NCBI RefSeq assembly: GCF_048269545.1 | Contig: NZ_JBLXIJ010000002.1 | Location: forward strand, 372,001 to 436,000 | Source: Halpernia sp048269545 | Lineage (GTDB): Bacteria > Bacteroidota > Bacteroidia > Flavobacteriales > Weeksellaceae | Direction: 5' to 3' | Length of the DNA stretch: 64,000 bases | Part shown: positions 49,124 through 58,536 of the stretch, in pieces | Layout of the letters: each line of letters begins with the position of its first letter | Numbering within the stretch: position 1 is the first letter of the stretch | Position numbers and translations under genes: made by a program | The notes under the pieces: model-generated | The model's input: only the letters and a program-made list of their open reading frames with translations | Databases searched by the model: none | Told to the model about the DNA's origin: nothing

Positions 49124-50941
49124 TTAATTTTTATTAAAATCAATTTTATAATTCAGCCCGATATGAAACCATCTTCCAGGCATTGGTACAAGACTTGTTT
49201 CTGTGTATTTTGAATTGGTTAAATTATTAATTAAAACAAAAACTCCAAAATCTTTGAACTGGTAATTCAGTTTTTCATCTACCAAATTATAACTTCCCAA
49301 ATTCACTCTTTCGTTGTAACGATAAGTCAGTTCATTGGTGAAATTTTTTAAAAATTTATTTTCTATTTTAAAAATTAATTGGTGTTTTAAATTTTCTAAA
49401 TCGTACCGTGAAAGTCGAGAATCTGTATCTTTTCTTTCGTTATCCAAATAAGTGTAACCCAAAGTATAAGATTTTAAAAAACCGGAAAATTCCTGTTTCA
49501 CTTCCACTTCTACTCCTTTCAAAGACACTTTCCCAATATTTCTTGCCGTCCATTTTGAAGTTGGTGAATCTTTTGCCCAATCTATCAAATTATCAGAATC
49601 TCTGGTGAAGAAACTTGTTTTGGCTTGGAAATTATTCATTTTAAATTGATAACCAACTTCTGTAGAAATTGCGCTTTCAGGTTTTAAATCTGTATTTCCT
49701 TGTTCCGTTCCGCTTGTGTAATATAAATCTGTGAAGGTTGGAACGCGGTGAACTTTTGAAACATTTCCATAGATTTTATGGTGTTCATTAAAAGTGAATC
49801 CTGCGTCTAAACCAGGATAAAAAAAGTTACCTTCATTAGAATAATTAGCCCAAGAAATGCCGGGAGAAAGAGCCAATTTATTATTAAATAATGAAAAATG
49901 ATGTTCAAAGAAAAGCTGTGAAACAAAACGATTTCTATGACCTAAATTATTACTTACTAAAATTTCTTTTCGCAATTCTACACCCAAACCAGTTGTTCCT
50001 AAATTTGAATGGTAAGTTGTATTAAATTCTCCACCAATATTATTTCCGATGTGCAAATTTCTATAAACCGAAGGTTTATCTCGAATATAGACATACATAT
50101 CTTGTCCTCGTCGCCAATAAATATTGGAATTAAAATCCCAATTATTAAAACTTTGATGGTGCGAAATACTTACAATTGAAGCTTGCATTTCTTCATATTG
50201 TTCCGTCGCTAAAGGCGATGAATAAAAACCATTTGCACCGAATTTTTTTTCAGAAAAACCCGCTTGTAAACTTAAAGCACCATTTTTTATTTTTAAATTA
50301 TTTTGATAATAAAAATTATTGATTTTGTAATCGGTATTATGTCTGTAACCATCAGAAGCAGAAGTATGAATTTGGAATAAATTTGAAAATTTTTCTGTTC
50401 CAACATTTGCGTTCAAACCAAAATCATAAGTTTTAAAATCACCACCTTCTGCTGAAATTTTTACAGTTTTTCCAGCAATTGGTTTTGTAATAATATTGAT
50501 TACTCCTGCGTAAGCATTATTTCCAAATCTACTTGCAGCAGGACCTTTAATAATTTCTATTTGTTGAACAGAATCCAAATCAAATGGAATATTTAAAGAA
50601 TTATGACCGGTTTGACTGTCGTTTAATCTCACTCCATTTACTAAAATTAAAACCTGCTCAAAAGAACTTCCACGAATAGAAACATCCGATTGAACACCAT
50701 TTGAACCTCTTCTTCGAATATCCAAACCTGTGTTTAATTGCAATAATTCATCAATGCTATTTGCAGGCGAATTTGCAATTTCAGCTTTTGTAATGATGGT
50801 AATATTTTCGTTTATTTTTTCTACCGGAAGATTTAAAAATTTTCCTTGCACGAAAACCTCTTTAATTGGTAATTCACTTTGTTGTGAGAAAGCATTTAAG
50901 CTAAATGCCATTAAGAAAAAGACACCGATTTTTTTATTCAT
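49124..50941 (-). CDS. TonB-dependent outer-membrane receptor (BtuB/FecA-like)
   Basis: 605 aa. Signal peptide (about 1-19), plug domain (about 40-155: NSIDELLQLNTGLDIRRRGS, VSIRGSSFEQVLILVNGVRL, IEIIKGPAASRFGNNAYAGV), then a 22-strand barrel ending LVPMPGRWFHIGLNYKI. Energised by TonB, it imports a metal chelate, vitamin or similar ligand. The size is close to BtuB, but no cobalamin riboswitch is visible upstream, so the ligand is open. No SusD partner; a DUF2490 gene follows by 2 bp. Confidence 0.92.
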   Translation of the reverse strand: MNKKIGVFFLMAFSLNAFSQQSELPIKEVFVQGKFLNLPVEKINENITIITKAEIANSPANSIDELLQLNTGLDIRRRGSNGVQSDVSIRGSSFEQVLILVNGVRLNDSQTGHNSLNIPFDLDSVQQIEIIKGPAASRFGNNAYAGVINIITKPIAGKTVKISAEGGDFKTYDFGLNANVGTEKFSNLFQIHTSASDGYRHNTDYKINNFYYQNNLKIKNGALSLQAGFSEKKFGANGFYSSPLATEQYEEMQASIVSISHHQSFNNWDFNSNIYWRRGQDMYVYIRDKPSVYRNLHIGNNIGGEFNTTYHSNLGTTGLGVELRKEILVSNNLGHRNRFVSQLFFEHHFSLFNNKLALSPGISWANYSNEGNFFYPGLDAGFTFNEHHKIYGNVSKVHRVPTFTDLYYTSGTEQGNTDLKPESAISTEVGYQFKMNNFQAKTSFFTRDSDNLIDWAKDSPTSKWTARNIGKVSLKGVEVEVKQEFSGFLKSYTLGYTYLDNERKDTDSRLSRYDLENLKHQLIFKIENKFLKNFTNELTYRYNERVNLGSYNLVDEKLNYQFKDFGVFVLINNLTNSKYTETSLVPMPGRWFHIGLNYKIDFNKN

Positions 50942-51013
50942 TTTTTTATTTTAAAATCTTAAACATAATTTAAAACCTCTCCATTAAAGAAAAAAGCTTT
51001 ATAAAATCGAGCA

Positions 51014-51021
51014 CAAATATA
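51014..51021 (-). promoter_or_regulatory. -7 box of the TonB receptor operon
   Basis: On the minus strand this reads TATATTTG, a perfect TAnnTTTG, giving a leader of about 70 nt. Confidence 0.5.
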
Positions 51022-51124
51022 ATTAACATATTCTTAAAAAAAAGCGGATTTTTTAATAATTTTATTTTTATTTTTTTATGACTATGTATCATTTTTTTGA
51101 AATTGAAATACTAATTAAAATCCT

Positions 51125-51132
51125 TAATTTTG
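51125..51132 (+). promoter_or_regulatory. -7 box of uvrA (leaderless type)
   Basis: TAATTTTG, a perfect TAnnTTTG, 7 nt before the ATG at 51140. Confidence 0.55.
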
Positions 51133-51139
51133 TAATCTT

Positions 51140-53923
51140 ATGACAACAGAAGAAATTGACATTAAAAAATATATTTTCGTAAAAAATGCGCATCTAAATA
51201 ATCTTAAACATATTGATGTTCTTTTACCAAAAAATAAACTTATCGTTATTACAGGCGTTTCAGGAAGTGGAAAATCTTCGCTTGCTTTTGACACCATTTA
51301 CGCCGAAGGACAAAGACGTTACGTGGAAAGTCTCAGTTCTTATGCAAGACAATTTTTAGGAAAATTAGAAAAACCAAAAATTGACGATATTAAAGGTTTG
51401 GCGCCATCAATTGCAATTCAGCAGAAAGTGATTTCTTCCAATCCCAGATCTACAGTTGGAACTTCGACTGAAATTTATGACTATGTGAAACTGCTTTTCG
51501 CCAGAGTTGGAAGAACTTTTTCACCAAAATCTGGTACGGAAGTTAAAAAAGATTCTGTTTCTGATGTGATTGATTTTATAGAAAATGCTAAAAATAAACC
51601 CACTTTTACTTTAAGTTCGCCGTTAATTTTTGAAGTTGATAATTTTAAAGAGCAACTAAAAATATTAAAAATGGCAGGTTTCACGCGTTTGGAAGTTGCC
51701 GGAAATGTGGTGGGAATTGAAGATCTTGAAAGTTTCGGTTTTGTACCAGAAAAAGACGCTGTAATTAATTTGGTCATTGACAGATTTTCTTATGATGAAG
51801 ATGAAAATTTTCTTCAAAGATTAGCAGACTCCATTCAAATGGCATTTTATGAAGGTCGTGGATATTGTTATTTAAAAAACGAAGATAGCGGAAGAACACA
51901 AGAATTTTCTAATAAATTTGAATTAGACGATATTGTTTTTAATGAACCAACTGTTCATTTTTTCAGTTTTAATAATCCTTTCGGCGCATGTCCAACTTGT
52001 GAAGGTTATGGAAAAGTAATTGGAATTGATGAAGATTTAGTAATTCCAAATAAAAATTTATCCATATTTGAAGACGCCGTTGCTTGTTGGCACGGAGATT
52101 CTATGAAAGAATGGAAATTATCTTTCATTAAAAAAAATAAAGATTTCCCTATACATAAACCTTATTTTCAACTTTCAAAAGAACAGAAAAAATTTCTTTG
52201 GAAAGGAACTGGCGATAAAAATGAACCTACGATTGATAATTTTTTTCAAATGTTGGAAGGAAATTTATATAAAATTCAATATCGCGTAATGCTTTCCAGA
52301 TACCGTGGGAAAACACTTTGCCCGACTTGTGAAGGTTACAGATTGCGACCTGAAACGGAATGGGTGAAAATTGATGGACACAATATTCAAAGTTTTATAG
52401 AATTGCCTTTAGATGAACTTTTACCATTAGTAAAAAGTTTAAAATTGAATAAACACGATTCTGAAATTGCGAAAAGATTGTTGTACGAAATTACTTCTCG
52501 TTTGGAATTTTTGACGAAAGTTGGATTGGGTTATTTAACGATTAATAGAACTTCAAATACGCTTTCTGGTGGAGAATCTCAAAGAATTAATCTCGCAACT
52601 TCGCTCGGAAGTTCTTTGGTGGGAAGTATTTATATTTTAGATGAACCTTCAATCGGTTTGCATTCTAAAGACACAGAAAATTTAATTAAAGTTTTAAAAA
52701 ACCTTCGCGATTTAGGAAATACCGTAATTGTAGTGGAACACGATGAAGACGTAATGAAAGCGGCGGATTATATTATTGATATTGGTCCAGAAGCGGGATA
52801 TGTTGGTGGAGAATTGGTTTTTTCAGGTGATTACAAAGAAATTATAAAAGCCGATACTTTAACTTCGAAATATTTGACCGGCGAATTAGAAATAAAAGTT
52901 CCTGCAAAACGCCGAAAAAGCAAAGAATTTATTAAAATAAAAGGTGCACGCGAAAACAATTTAAAAAATATTAATGTTGATATTCCTTTAGAATGTTTGG
53001 TTGTAATTTCGGGTGTTTCGGGGAGTGGGAAATCTACTTTGATGAAGGAAGTTTTAACCAAAGGACTTCAACAACAACTCGGAATGGGCGGTAAAAAAAC
53101 CGATTATGATTCTATAGAATTTCCACAAAAATTAATTAAAAATATCGAACTCATTGATCAAAATCCGATTGGAAAATCAAGCCGATCAAATCCTGTAACT
53201 TATTTAAAAGCTTACGATGATATTCGCGATTTATTTTCTAAACAGAAAATGGCAGCAATGATGAACTTGAAACCAAAACATTTTTCTTTTAATGTAGATG
53301 GCGGAAGATGCGATGAATGCAAAGGCGAAGGCGTAATCAACGTTTCGATGCAGTTTATGGCAGATATAGAATTGGAGTGTGAAGTTTGCCACGGCGCGAG
53401 ATTTAAAAATGAAATTCTCGACATTAAATTTGACGAAAAAAATATCTCGGATATTTTACATTTAACAGTTGATGACGCAATTGATTTTTTCCAAGATAAT
53501 GATCAGAAAAAAATTGTAACAAAATTAAAACCTTTGCAAGACGTTGGTTTGGGTTATTTGCAACTTGGGCAAAGTTCTTCTACACTTTCTGGCGGCGAAG
53601 CACAACGTGTGAAACTCGCCTCGTTTTTAGTGAAAGGAAATACGACCGAAAAAACCTTATTTATTTTTGATGAACCTTCTACTGGATTGCATTTCCATGA
53701 CATAAATAAATTATTGACATCACTTCAAGCTTTGATAGAATTAGGTCATTCCGTGATTGTAATTGAACATCAACCGGATATCATAAAATCTGCAGATTAC
53801 ATAATAGACATTGGTCCTGGTGCAGGAAAATATGGTGGTGAAATTGTGTTTGCAGGAACGCCGGAAGATTTGGCGAAAGATAAAAATTCTGAAACTGCGC
53901 GGTTTGTAGCGGAAAAACTGTAA
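51140..53923 (+). CDS. uvrA: Excinuclease ABC subunit A
   Basis: 927-aa damage-recognition ATPase of nucleotide excision repair. Two ABC-ATPase halves: Walker A GVSGSGKSSLAF (about 39-50) with LSGGESQRINLA, and GVSGSGKSTLM (about 626-636) with LSGGEAQRVKLA. Zinc-binding CPTCEGYG/CPTCEGYR and CDECKGEG/CEVCHGAR pairs are intact. Length is normal. Transcribed divergently from the TonB receptor operon, with a leaderless-type promoter. Confidence 0.97.
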   Translation: MTTEEIDIKKYIFVKNAHLNNLKHIDVLLPKNKLIVITGVSGSGKSSLAFDTIYAEGQRRYVESLSSYARQFLGKLEKPKIDDIKGLAPSIAIQQKVISSNPRSTVGTSTEIYDYVKLLFARVGRTFSPKSGTEVKKDSVSDVIDFIENAKNKPTFTLSSPLIFEVDNFKEQLKILKMAGFTRLEVAGNVVGIEDLESFGFVPEKDAVINLVIDRFSYDEDENFLQRLADSIQMAFYEGRGYCYLKNEDSGRTQEFSNKFELDDIVFNEPTVHFFSFNNPFGACPTCEGYGKVIGIDEDLVIPNKNLSIFEDAVACWHGDSMKEWKLSFIKKNKDFPIHKPYFQLSKEQKKFLWKGTGDKNEPTIDNFFQMLEGNLYKIQYRVMLSRYRGKTLCPTCEGYRLRPETEWVKIDGHNIQSFIELPLDELLPLVKSLKLNKHDSEIAKRLLYEITSRLEFLTKVGLGYLTINRTSNTLSGGESQRINLATSLGSSLVGSIYILDEPSIGLHSKDTENLIKVLKNLRDLGNTVIVVEHDEDVMKAADYIIDIGPEAGYVGGELVFSGDYKEIIKADTLTSKYLTGELEIKVPAKRRKSKEFIKIKGARENNLKNINVDIPLECLVVISGVSGSGKSTLMKEVLTKGLQQQLGMGGKKTDYDSIEFPQKLIKNIELIDQNPIGKSSRSNPVTYLKAYDDIRDLFSKQKMAAMMNLKPKHFSFNVDGGRCDECKGEGVINVSMQFMADIELECEVCHGARFKNEILDIKFDEKNISDILHLTVDDAIDFFQDNDQKKIVTKLKPLQDVGLGYLQLGQSSSTLSGGEAQRVKLASFLVKGNTTEKTLFIFDEPSTGLHFHDINKLLTSLQALIELGHSVIVIEHQPDIIKSADYIIDIGPGAGKYGGEIVFAGTPEDLAKDKNSETARFVAEKL

Positions 53924-53928
53924 TTTAA

Positions 53929-53984
53929 TTATAAAGTATAAGTTATTAATTATGAATTGTGAATTCAACACTCATACTTTATAA
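53929..53984. repeat. Inverted repeat between uvrA and clpS
   Basis: TTATAAAGTAT (53929-53939) and ATACTTTATAA (53974-53984) are perfect 11-bp complements 34 nt apart. It is placed to end both convergent transcripts but lacks a clean T run, so it could also be a decayed mobile palindrome. Confidence 0.5.
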
Positions 53985-53993
53985 CTCCTAATT

Positions 53994-54302
53994 CTACTCA
54001 ATTTCACTCGTCAAACTGCGCGATAATAATTTCTGATGCATCGGTTTTAAAATCTCCAAACTGCCAGTTTTTACTTTACATTTTCCTTTATAATGAATGA
54101 GTAAAGTGCATTGTTCTGCTTGTTCTAAAGTATGGCCGCAAATTTCTACGAGACAAGAAATGACGTAATCAAACGTGTTTACATCGTCATTATAAACTAT
54201 TAATTTATTTTCAAAATCGGTTTCTTCCAAAACTGCGATATCTTCATTGTACTCACGTTTTGGATTTTCGTAATCTTTAATATTAAAAGGAGAAAAGTAC
54301 AT
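53994..54302 (-). CDS. clpS: ATP-dependent Clp protease adaptor ClpS
   Basis: 102 aa. Delivers N-degron substrates to ClpA/ClpAP-type proteases. Core motif NKLIVYNDDVNTFDYVISCL followed by GHTLEQAEQCTLLIHYKGKC. The start codon shares one base with the stop of the upstream CNNM gene (TAATG), so translation is coupled. The first 30 residues (MYFSPFNIKDYENPKREYNE) are the usual variable extension. Confidence 0.95.
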   Translation of the reverse strand: MYFSPFNIKDYENPKREYNEDIAVLEETDFENKLIVYNDDVNTFDYVISCLVEICGHTLEQAEQCTLLIHYKGKCKVKTGSLEILKPMHQKLLSRSLTSEIE

Positions 54303-55660
54303 TAAATATTGTTATTAATATCTTCTAAAGAAATTTCTTCTTCAGCTTTTGGATCGTAAATTAGTTCAACTAGTTCTATAGATTTATTCTGCATTTTCAA
54401 GATTTTAAAATGATAATCATCAATGTCAAATTCTTGATTTTCTTCAGGAATATCACTTAAATGATTCATTATAAATCCTGCTAAAGTATTAAAATCACCT
54501 TCTTCATTAAGTTCTTTCGGTAAATATTCATTAATTTCTTCTAAAGGTTGCGTTGCTTGAACCCAATAAACATTGTCTCCAACTTGATCTACAATGGTTT
54601 CTTCATCATCTTCTTCATCTTGAATTTCACCAACCAATTCTTCCAAAATATCTTCTAAAGTGATAATTCCTTCTGTTCCACCAAATTCATCAATAATAAT
54701 TGCTAAATGTTGTTTTTTCTGCTGGAAAATTTTAAGCAAATCTGATATTTTTTTACTTCCTACAACAAAAAATGCTTCTCGCATTAATTCTTTCAAATCA
54801 TCGTGCGTAAGTTCTCCTTTTCGTTTTACAAATTCACGAATAATTTCTTTAGTATAAAAAATCCCAATAATATTATCTATGGAATGTTCAAAAACCGGAA
54901 TTCTAGAATAGCCACTTGCCATAATAATTTCCATTATTTCTTCTAAAGAATCTTCAATATCAATACTTAAAATATTTTGCCTCGCCACCATTATTTGTTT
55001 TGCAGAATGGTCTGTAAAATCAAAAGCATTTTTAATAATTTCGTAATTTTCTTCCTCTATTTCTCCACCTGCAGCAGATTGTTTTACTAAAAGCTGAAGT
55101 TCTTCTGTAGAGTGTATTTCCTGCTCAGAAACGGGATGAATTTTAATTAATTTTAAAACTGAATTCGAAAGAAAATTCATTAACCAAATAAAAGGTCTGA
55201 AAATATTATAAAAAATACGAAGTGGCGCTGCAATAAAGAAGGTGGTAGATTCTGATTTTCTAATGGCAATAGATTTCGGAACCAATTCCCCGAAAACAAT
55301 ATGCATTATCGTAATAATCATAAAACTACAAATCACAGAAATGGTGGTGATTGTTGCTTCTGCTAATTCTATATCAAATGTGTGAAAAATATTTAGAAAA
55401 ACCTGATGAAGTGCGCTTTCACCCACCCAACCTAAAGCTAAAGAAGCCAAAGTAATTCCCAATTGTGTCGCAGAAAGATAAGCGTCAAGGTTTTTAATAA
55501 TCAACTCGGCTTGTTTTGCCATTTTATTTCCTTCAGCTGCTTTCAACTGAATTTGAGAATATCGAACTTTTACTATTGAGAATTCTGCTGCAACGAAAAA
55601 ACCATTTAACAGAACTAAAAGAATGGCTATAAGAATTTTGACGAAACTGTCGGGGTCCAT
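54302..55660 (-). CDS. CNNM/CorC (hemolysin C-like) membrane protein with CBS domains
   Basis: 452 aa. N-terminal DUF21 (CNNM) transmembrane domain (about 1-190), two CBS domains (about 210-330, IMVARQNILSIDIEDSLEE and REAFFVVGSKKISDLLKIFQ), then a CorC_HlyC domain (about 350-440). Members are linked to Mg2+/Co2+ efflux; in flavobacteria a related protein, GldE, takes part in gliding. I see no gld genes nearby, so transport is the better guess. Overlaps clpS by one base. Confidence 0.88.
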   Translation of the reverse strand: MDPDSFVKILIAILLVLLNGFFVAAEFSIVKVRYSQIQLKAAEGNKMAKQAELIIKNLDAYLSATQLGITLASLALGWVGESALHQVFLNIFHTFDIELAEATITTISVICSFMIITIMHIVFGELVPKSIAIRKSESTTFFIAAPLRIFYNIFRPFIWLMNFLSNSVLKLIKIHPVSEQEIHSTEELQLLVKQSAAGGEIEEENYEIIKNAFDFTDHSAKQIMVARQNILSIDIEDSLEEIMEIIMASGYSRIPVFEHSIDNIIGIFYTKEIIREFVKRKGELTHDDLKELMREAFFVVGSKKISDLLKIFQQKKQHLAIIIDEFGGTEGIITLEDILEELVGEIQDEEDDEETIVDQVGDNVYWVQATQPLEEINEYLPKELNEEGDFNTLAGFIMNHLSDIPEENQEFDIDDYHFKILKMQNKSIELVELIYDPKAEEEISLEDINNNI

Positions 55661-55684
55661 TTAAAAATTATAAATAATTAATTG

Positions 55685-55692
55685 CAAATATA
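55685..55692 (-). promoter_or_regulatory. -7 box of the CNNM-clpS operon
   Basis: On the minus strand this reads TATATTTG, a perfect TAnnTTTG, 24 nt before the start codon. Confidence 0.5.
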
Positions 55693-55811
55693 CTATTTTT
55701 TTTAAAATCAAATTTAAATAATCTTATCAGATTTTAAATTTATAAAGAAAATTAATTACTGATTATTAAGGTTTTATAAAATAAAATATTTAATATTAAA
55801 CTGTAAATACT

Positions 55812-56069
55812 TTAATTTTTTCTGTAAATAAAATAAGAAATTAAAAGACAAATATTAACCAAAACCGCAAATGCATTAGATAAAATAATCGGCAATTCAT
55901 CTTTTAAAAATCCGTACCAAACCCAAAGCGAAAGCCCACAGATTAAAGTAAGAATCATTACAAGAGATAAATCTTCTACATCTTTTTCTTTTAAAACTTT
56001 GATGAGTTGTAGCAACATTGCAATAGAAGTAATTCCGCCTGCAATTAAACCTAAAATGTTTTCGTTCAT
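55812..56069 (-). CDS. SemiSWEET-family (PQ-loop) sugar transporter
   Basis: 85 aa with three transmembrane helices, the size of a bacterial SemiSWEET protomer that works as a dimer. Sequence pattern: GLIAGGITSIAMLLQLIKVL, DLSLVMILTLICGLSLWVWY with the conserved polar/aromatic face, and a third helix LSNAFAVLVNICLLISYFIY. Likely moves small sugars along their gradient; the substrate is unknown. Monocistronic. Confidence 0.88.
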   Translation of the reverse strand: MNENILGLIAGGITSIAMLLQLIKVLKEKDVEDLSLVMILTLICGLSLWVWYGFLKDELPIILSNAFAVLVNICLLISYFIYRKN

Positions 56070-56118
56070 TTTAATTTTTTGGATAAACGAATTTAGGAAT
56101 TAAGTTTCTATTAAATAT

Positions 56119-56146
56119 AAAAACCTTCACCAAAGCGAAGGTTTTT
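56119..56146 (-). terminator. Terminator after tRNA(CAT)
   Basis: AAAAACCTTC and GAAGGTTTTT form a perfect 10-bp stem around ACCAAAGC, 6 bp past the tRNA 3' end on the minus strand. Confidence 0.8.
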
Positions 56147-56151
56147 ATTTG

Positions 56152-56225
56152 TGGTCCCACCTGGGCTCGAACCAGGGACCACCTGATTATGAGTCAGGTG
56201 CTCTAACCAACTGAGCTATAGGACC
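56152..56225 (-). tRNA. tRNA with CAT anticodon, probably tRNA-Ile2 (else elongator Met)
   Basis: Full cloverleaf on the minus strand: acceptor GGTCCTA/TGGGACC, D arm GCTC/GAGC, anticodon arm CCTGA/TCAGG with loop CTCATAA, T arm CCTGG/CCAGG with loop TTCGAGC, discriminator A. CCA is not encoded. The acceptor pairs C4-G69 and C5-G68 are the ones TilS uses to pick tRNA-Ile2 in E. coli, so lysidine-modified Ile2 is my preference. It is not an initiator, since pair 1-72 is G-C. Confidence 0.93.
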
Positions 56226-56264
56226 TAAAACGTGAAACTAAATTGTTTCTGTTTTATTGGTGTG

Positions 56265-56272
56265 CAAATCTA
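56265..56272 (-). promoter_or_regulatory. -7 box of the tRNA gene
   Basis: On the minus strand this reads TAGATTTG, a perfect TAnnTTTG, about 40 bp before the mature tRNA 5' end. Confidence 0.5.
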
Positions 56273-56300
56273 ATATTTTTTAGGAAATAATAAAAATTTT

Positions 56301-56699
56301 TTAGTTTTTTTCTTGGCAAATTTCCACTAATACGCCATTTGTTGATTTTGGATGAAGAAAAACGACGAGTTTATTATCTGCTCCTTCTTTTGGTTCCGTG
56401 GAAATAAATTGAAAACCTGCAGTTTGTAATCTTTTAATTTCTTCAAAAATATTTTCTACGCTAAATGCTAAATGATGAACTCCTTCCCTATTTTTATCTA
56501 AATATTTAGCAATTGTACTTTCAGAATTTGTAGCTTCTAAAAGCTCGAGTTTACTTTCGCCTACTTTATAAAAACTGGTTTTTACAGACTCACTTCCCAC
56601 AGTTTCTTGTTTATAGTTTTCTTTTCCCAATAATTTCGAAAATAAATCATCAGAAACTTCTAAAGATTTTACAGCAATACCGATATGTTCTAATTTCAC
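56301..56699 (-). CDS. mce: Methylmalonyl-CoA epimerase
   Basis: 132-aa vicinal-oxygen-chelate fold enzyme that interconverts (R)- and (S)-methylmalonyl-CoA in propionate metabolism. Metal ligands sit in LEHIGIAV (His), VHHLAF (His) and VLVEICQ (Glu). It starts with GTG: codon 1 is the complement of CAC at 56697-56699, and homologous sequence begins MKLEHIGIAV. It lies next to the tRNA; no mutase genes are near. Confidence 0.92.
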   Translation of the reverse strand: MKLEHIGIAVKSLEVSDDLFSKLLGKENYKQETVGSESVKTSFYKVGESKLELLEATNSESTIAKYLDKNREGVHHLAFSVENIFEEIKRLQTAGFQFISTEPKEGADNKLVVFLHPKSTNGVLVEICQEKN

Positions 56700-56816
56700 A
56701 ATTGTTGAGTTTTTATTTGATGTTTTTTTGAAATGGTTTAAAAAGTTTTCTTCACTGCATTCACTTTTGCCTTTTTTACTTTTACTTTTTACTTCAAATT
56801 ATCTCCACAAATTTAG

Positions 56817-56824
56817 TAAATTTG
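56817..56824 (+). promoter_or_regulatory. -7 box of rbfA (leaderless type)
   Basis: TAAATTTG, a perfect TAnnTTTG, 7 nt before the ATG at 56832. Confidence 0.55.
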
Positions 56825-56831
56825 CAGCATT

Positions 56832-57191
56832 ATGGAAAGCAACAGACAAAGAAAGATAGCGCAAATTTTACAAGAAGATTTCGCTGAATTGTTTAGAAAA
56901 CAAGCTTCTGAAAGCAAACAAACACTTTTGGTAAGTGTTTCTGATGTTAAAATTTCTGCAGATTTGGGTGTAGCAAAAATATATATCAGTATTTTTCCCG
57001 CAGAAAATAGAAAAGCTGTGATGAAAGAAATTGAAGAAAACAAAGCCACTTATAGAAATTTTGTTGGTCAAAAAATGGGAAAACAGGTTCGCATTATTCC
57101 ACAACTTTCTTTTTTCTTAGACACTTCAATGGATGATGTAGAAGCGATTGAGCGTGAACTGAAAGGTGAAGGCGACAATCCAATTTTATAA
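56832..57191 (+). CDS. rbfA: Ribosome-binding factor A
   Basis: 119-aa KH-fold factor that matures the 30S subunit by acting on the 16S 5' helix. Seen: MESNRQRKIAQILQEDFAEL, VSVSDVKISADLGVAKIYIS and the C-terminal RIIPQLSFFLDTSMDDVEAI. Followed after 6 nt by a permease gene in the same frame, so the two are co-transcribed. Its promoter predicts a leaderless mRNA. Confidence 0.95.
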   Translation: MESNRQRKIAQILQEDFAELFRKQASESKQTLLVSVSDVKISADLGVAKIYISIFPAENRKAVMKEIEENKATYRNFVGQKMGKQVRIIPQLSFFLDTSMDDVEAIERELKGEGDNPIL

Positions 57192-57197
57192 ATTATT

Positions 57198-58403
57198 TTG
57201 AAAAACACTGCTTTTTACATAGCATCGAGATATTTGCTGTCGAAAAAAGGCAGTACTGCGGTAACTTTTATTACTTGGCTTTCCGCGTGCGCAATGATGG
57301 TTGCAGTAGCATCAATGTTTATTATTATTTCTGTTTTTTCTGGTCTAGAACTTTTAAATCAAGATTTAATTTCAAATCTTCACGCAGATCTTACAATAAC
57401 AAGTAAAGTGGGGAAAACCTTACCTGATGTACCAAGTTTAACAAAAAAATTAAAAGCCAATCAAAACATTGCTCATTTCTCTAAAGTGATAGATGAAAAA
57501 GTCTATATCGATTTTAATGATGTCGGTGAAATTGGTTATTTACGCGGTGTAGATTCTGCATATACATTCGTAAATCCAATAAATAAAAGTATTTTCTACG
57601 GAACTTATCCAAGCTTTAAATACAGTAATGAAGTTTTAATGGAAAACGAACTGAATAATCGTTTAGGAATTCCCGTTGGTTCCAACAATAGTACTGCCAC
57701 ACTTTTAATGCCAAAACCTGGAGTGGGAATGATTAGCAAAGAAGCGGATATTTTTAATAAAAAAGATGTTTATGTTACTGGAATTTTTCCTGGGAATGAT
57801 CAACTAAATAATTATATTATTTCTCCATTAGAATTAGCGCAACAACTTTTAAATTTGCCAAAAACCTCTGCCTATAGCATTGTGATTAAATTAAAAAATC
57901 CTGCAAATGCCGATTTAATCAAAAGTGAACTTCAAAATTCTTTGGGAAAAGATATTATTATTAAAACTCAAAAAGAAGAAAATGCTGCTTTTTGGAAAAT
58001 GATTAATACTGAAAAATTTTTTATTTATTTAATATTTGCACTCGTCATTTTCATCACTACTTTCAATTTAGCAGGTGCAATTATTATTCTACAATTAGAT
58101 AAAAAAGAACAAGCAAAATCATTAATTTCTTTAGGTTTTCCATTAAAAAGTTTACGAATGGTTTATTTTTATACAGGGTTTTTAATCGTTTTATTTGGAA
58201 TAATTGCAGGTTTAATTCTGGGAACTTTGGTTTCTTATTTACAAATAGAAACTGGACTTTTTAAAGCCAGTGCAACTCTCCCTTTTCCGGTAAAAATAGT
58301 GGGTGAAAATTATTTTATCGTCACATTAATTGCAGCGTTCTTCGGTATTCTCGTTTCTTTTATTTTTTCAAAGATTAATAAAAAAAATATTAATAATACT
58401 TAA
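57198..58403 (+). CDS. LolC/LolE-type ABC transporter permease (FtsX-like)
   Basis: 401 aa. One N-terminal helix (about 20-45, FITWLSACAMMVAVASMFII), a large periplasmic MacB-PCD-like domain (about 50-265), then three C-terminal helices with the FtsX pattern (FFIYLIFALVIFITTFNLAG, FYTGFLIVLFGIIAGLILGT). In the Lol system it would pull lipoproteins out of the inner membrane with LolD, encoded about 36 kb away at 20573. Starts with TTG; the preceding rbfA stop is in the same frame, so no upstream start is possible. Confidence 0.85.
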   Translation: MKNTAFYIASRYLLSKKGSTAVTFITWLSACAMMVAVASMFIIISVFSGLELLNQDLISNLHADLTITSKVGKTLPDVPSLTKKLKANQNIAHFSKVIDEKVYIDFNDVGEIGYLRGVDSAYTFVNPINKSIFYGTYPSFKYSNEVLMENELNNRLGIPVGSNNSTATLLMPKPGVGMISKEADIFNKKDVYVTGIFPGNDQLNNYIISPLELAQQLLNLPKTSAYSIVIKLKNPANADLIKSELQNSLGKDIIIKTQKEENAAFWKMINTEKFFIYLIFALVIFITTFNLAGAIIILQLDKKEQAKSLISLGFPLKSLRMVYFYTGFLIVLFGIIAGLILGTLVSYLQIETGLFKASATLPFPVKIVGENYFIVTLIAAFFGILVSFIFSKINKKNINNT

Positions 58404-58536
58404 AAAAGTTGATTTTCATTTTCAATTATTTTTTCTTTTTCGAAGACAAAACTGCTCAAATGTTAAATGTTATAATTAAATAACTCCAATTCATATTTAA
58501 TTTTTAACTTTATCGCCCAAAAAAAATATTCAATAA

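Noticed and set aside
50942..51139. Cobalamin riboswitch before the BtuB-sized receptor
   Set aside because: The 198-bp region is AT-rich and shows no B12-box-like conserved core or stems.
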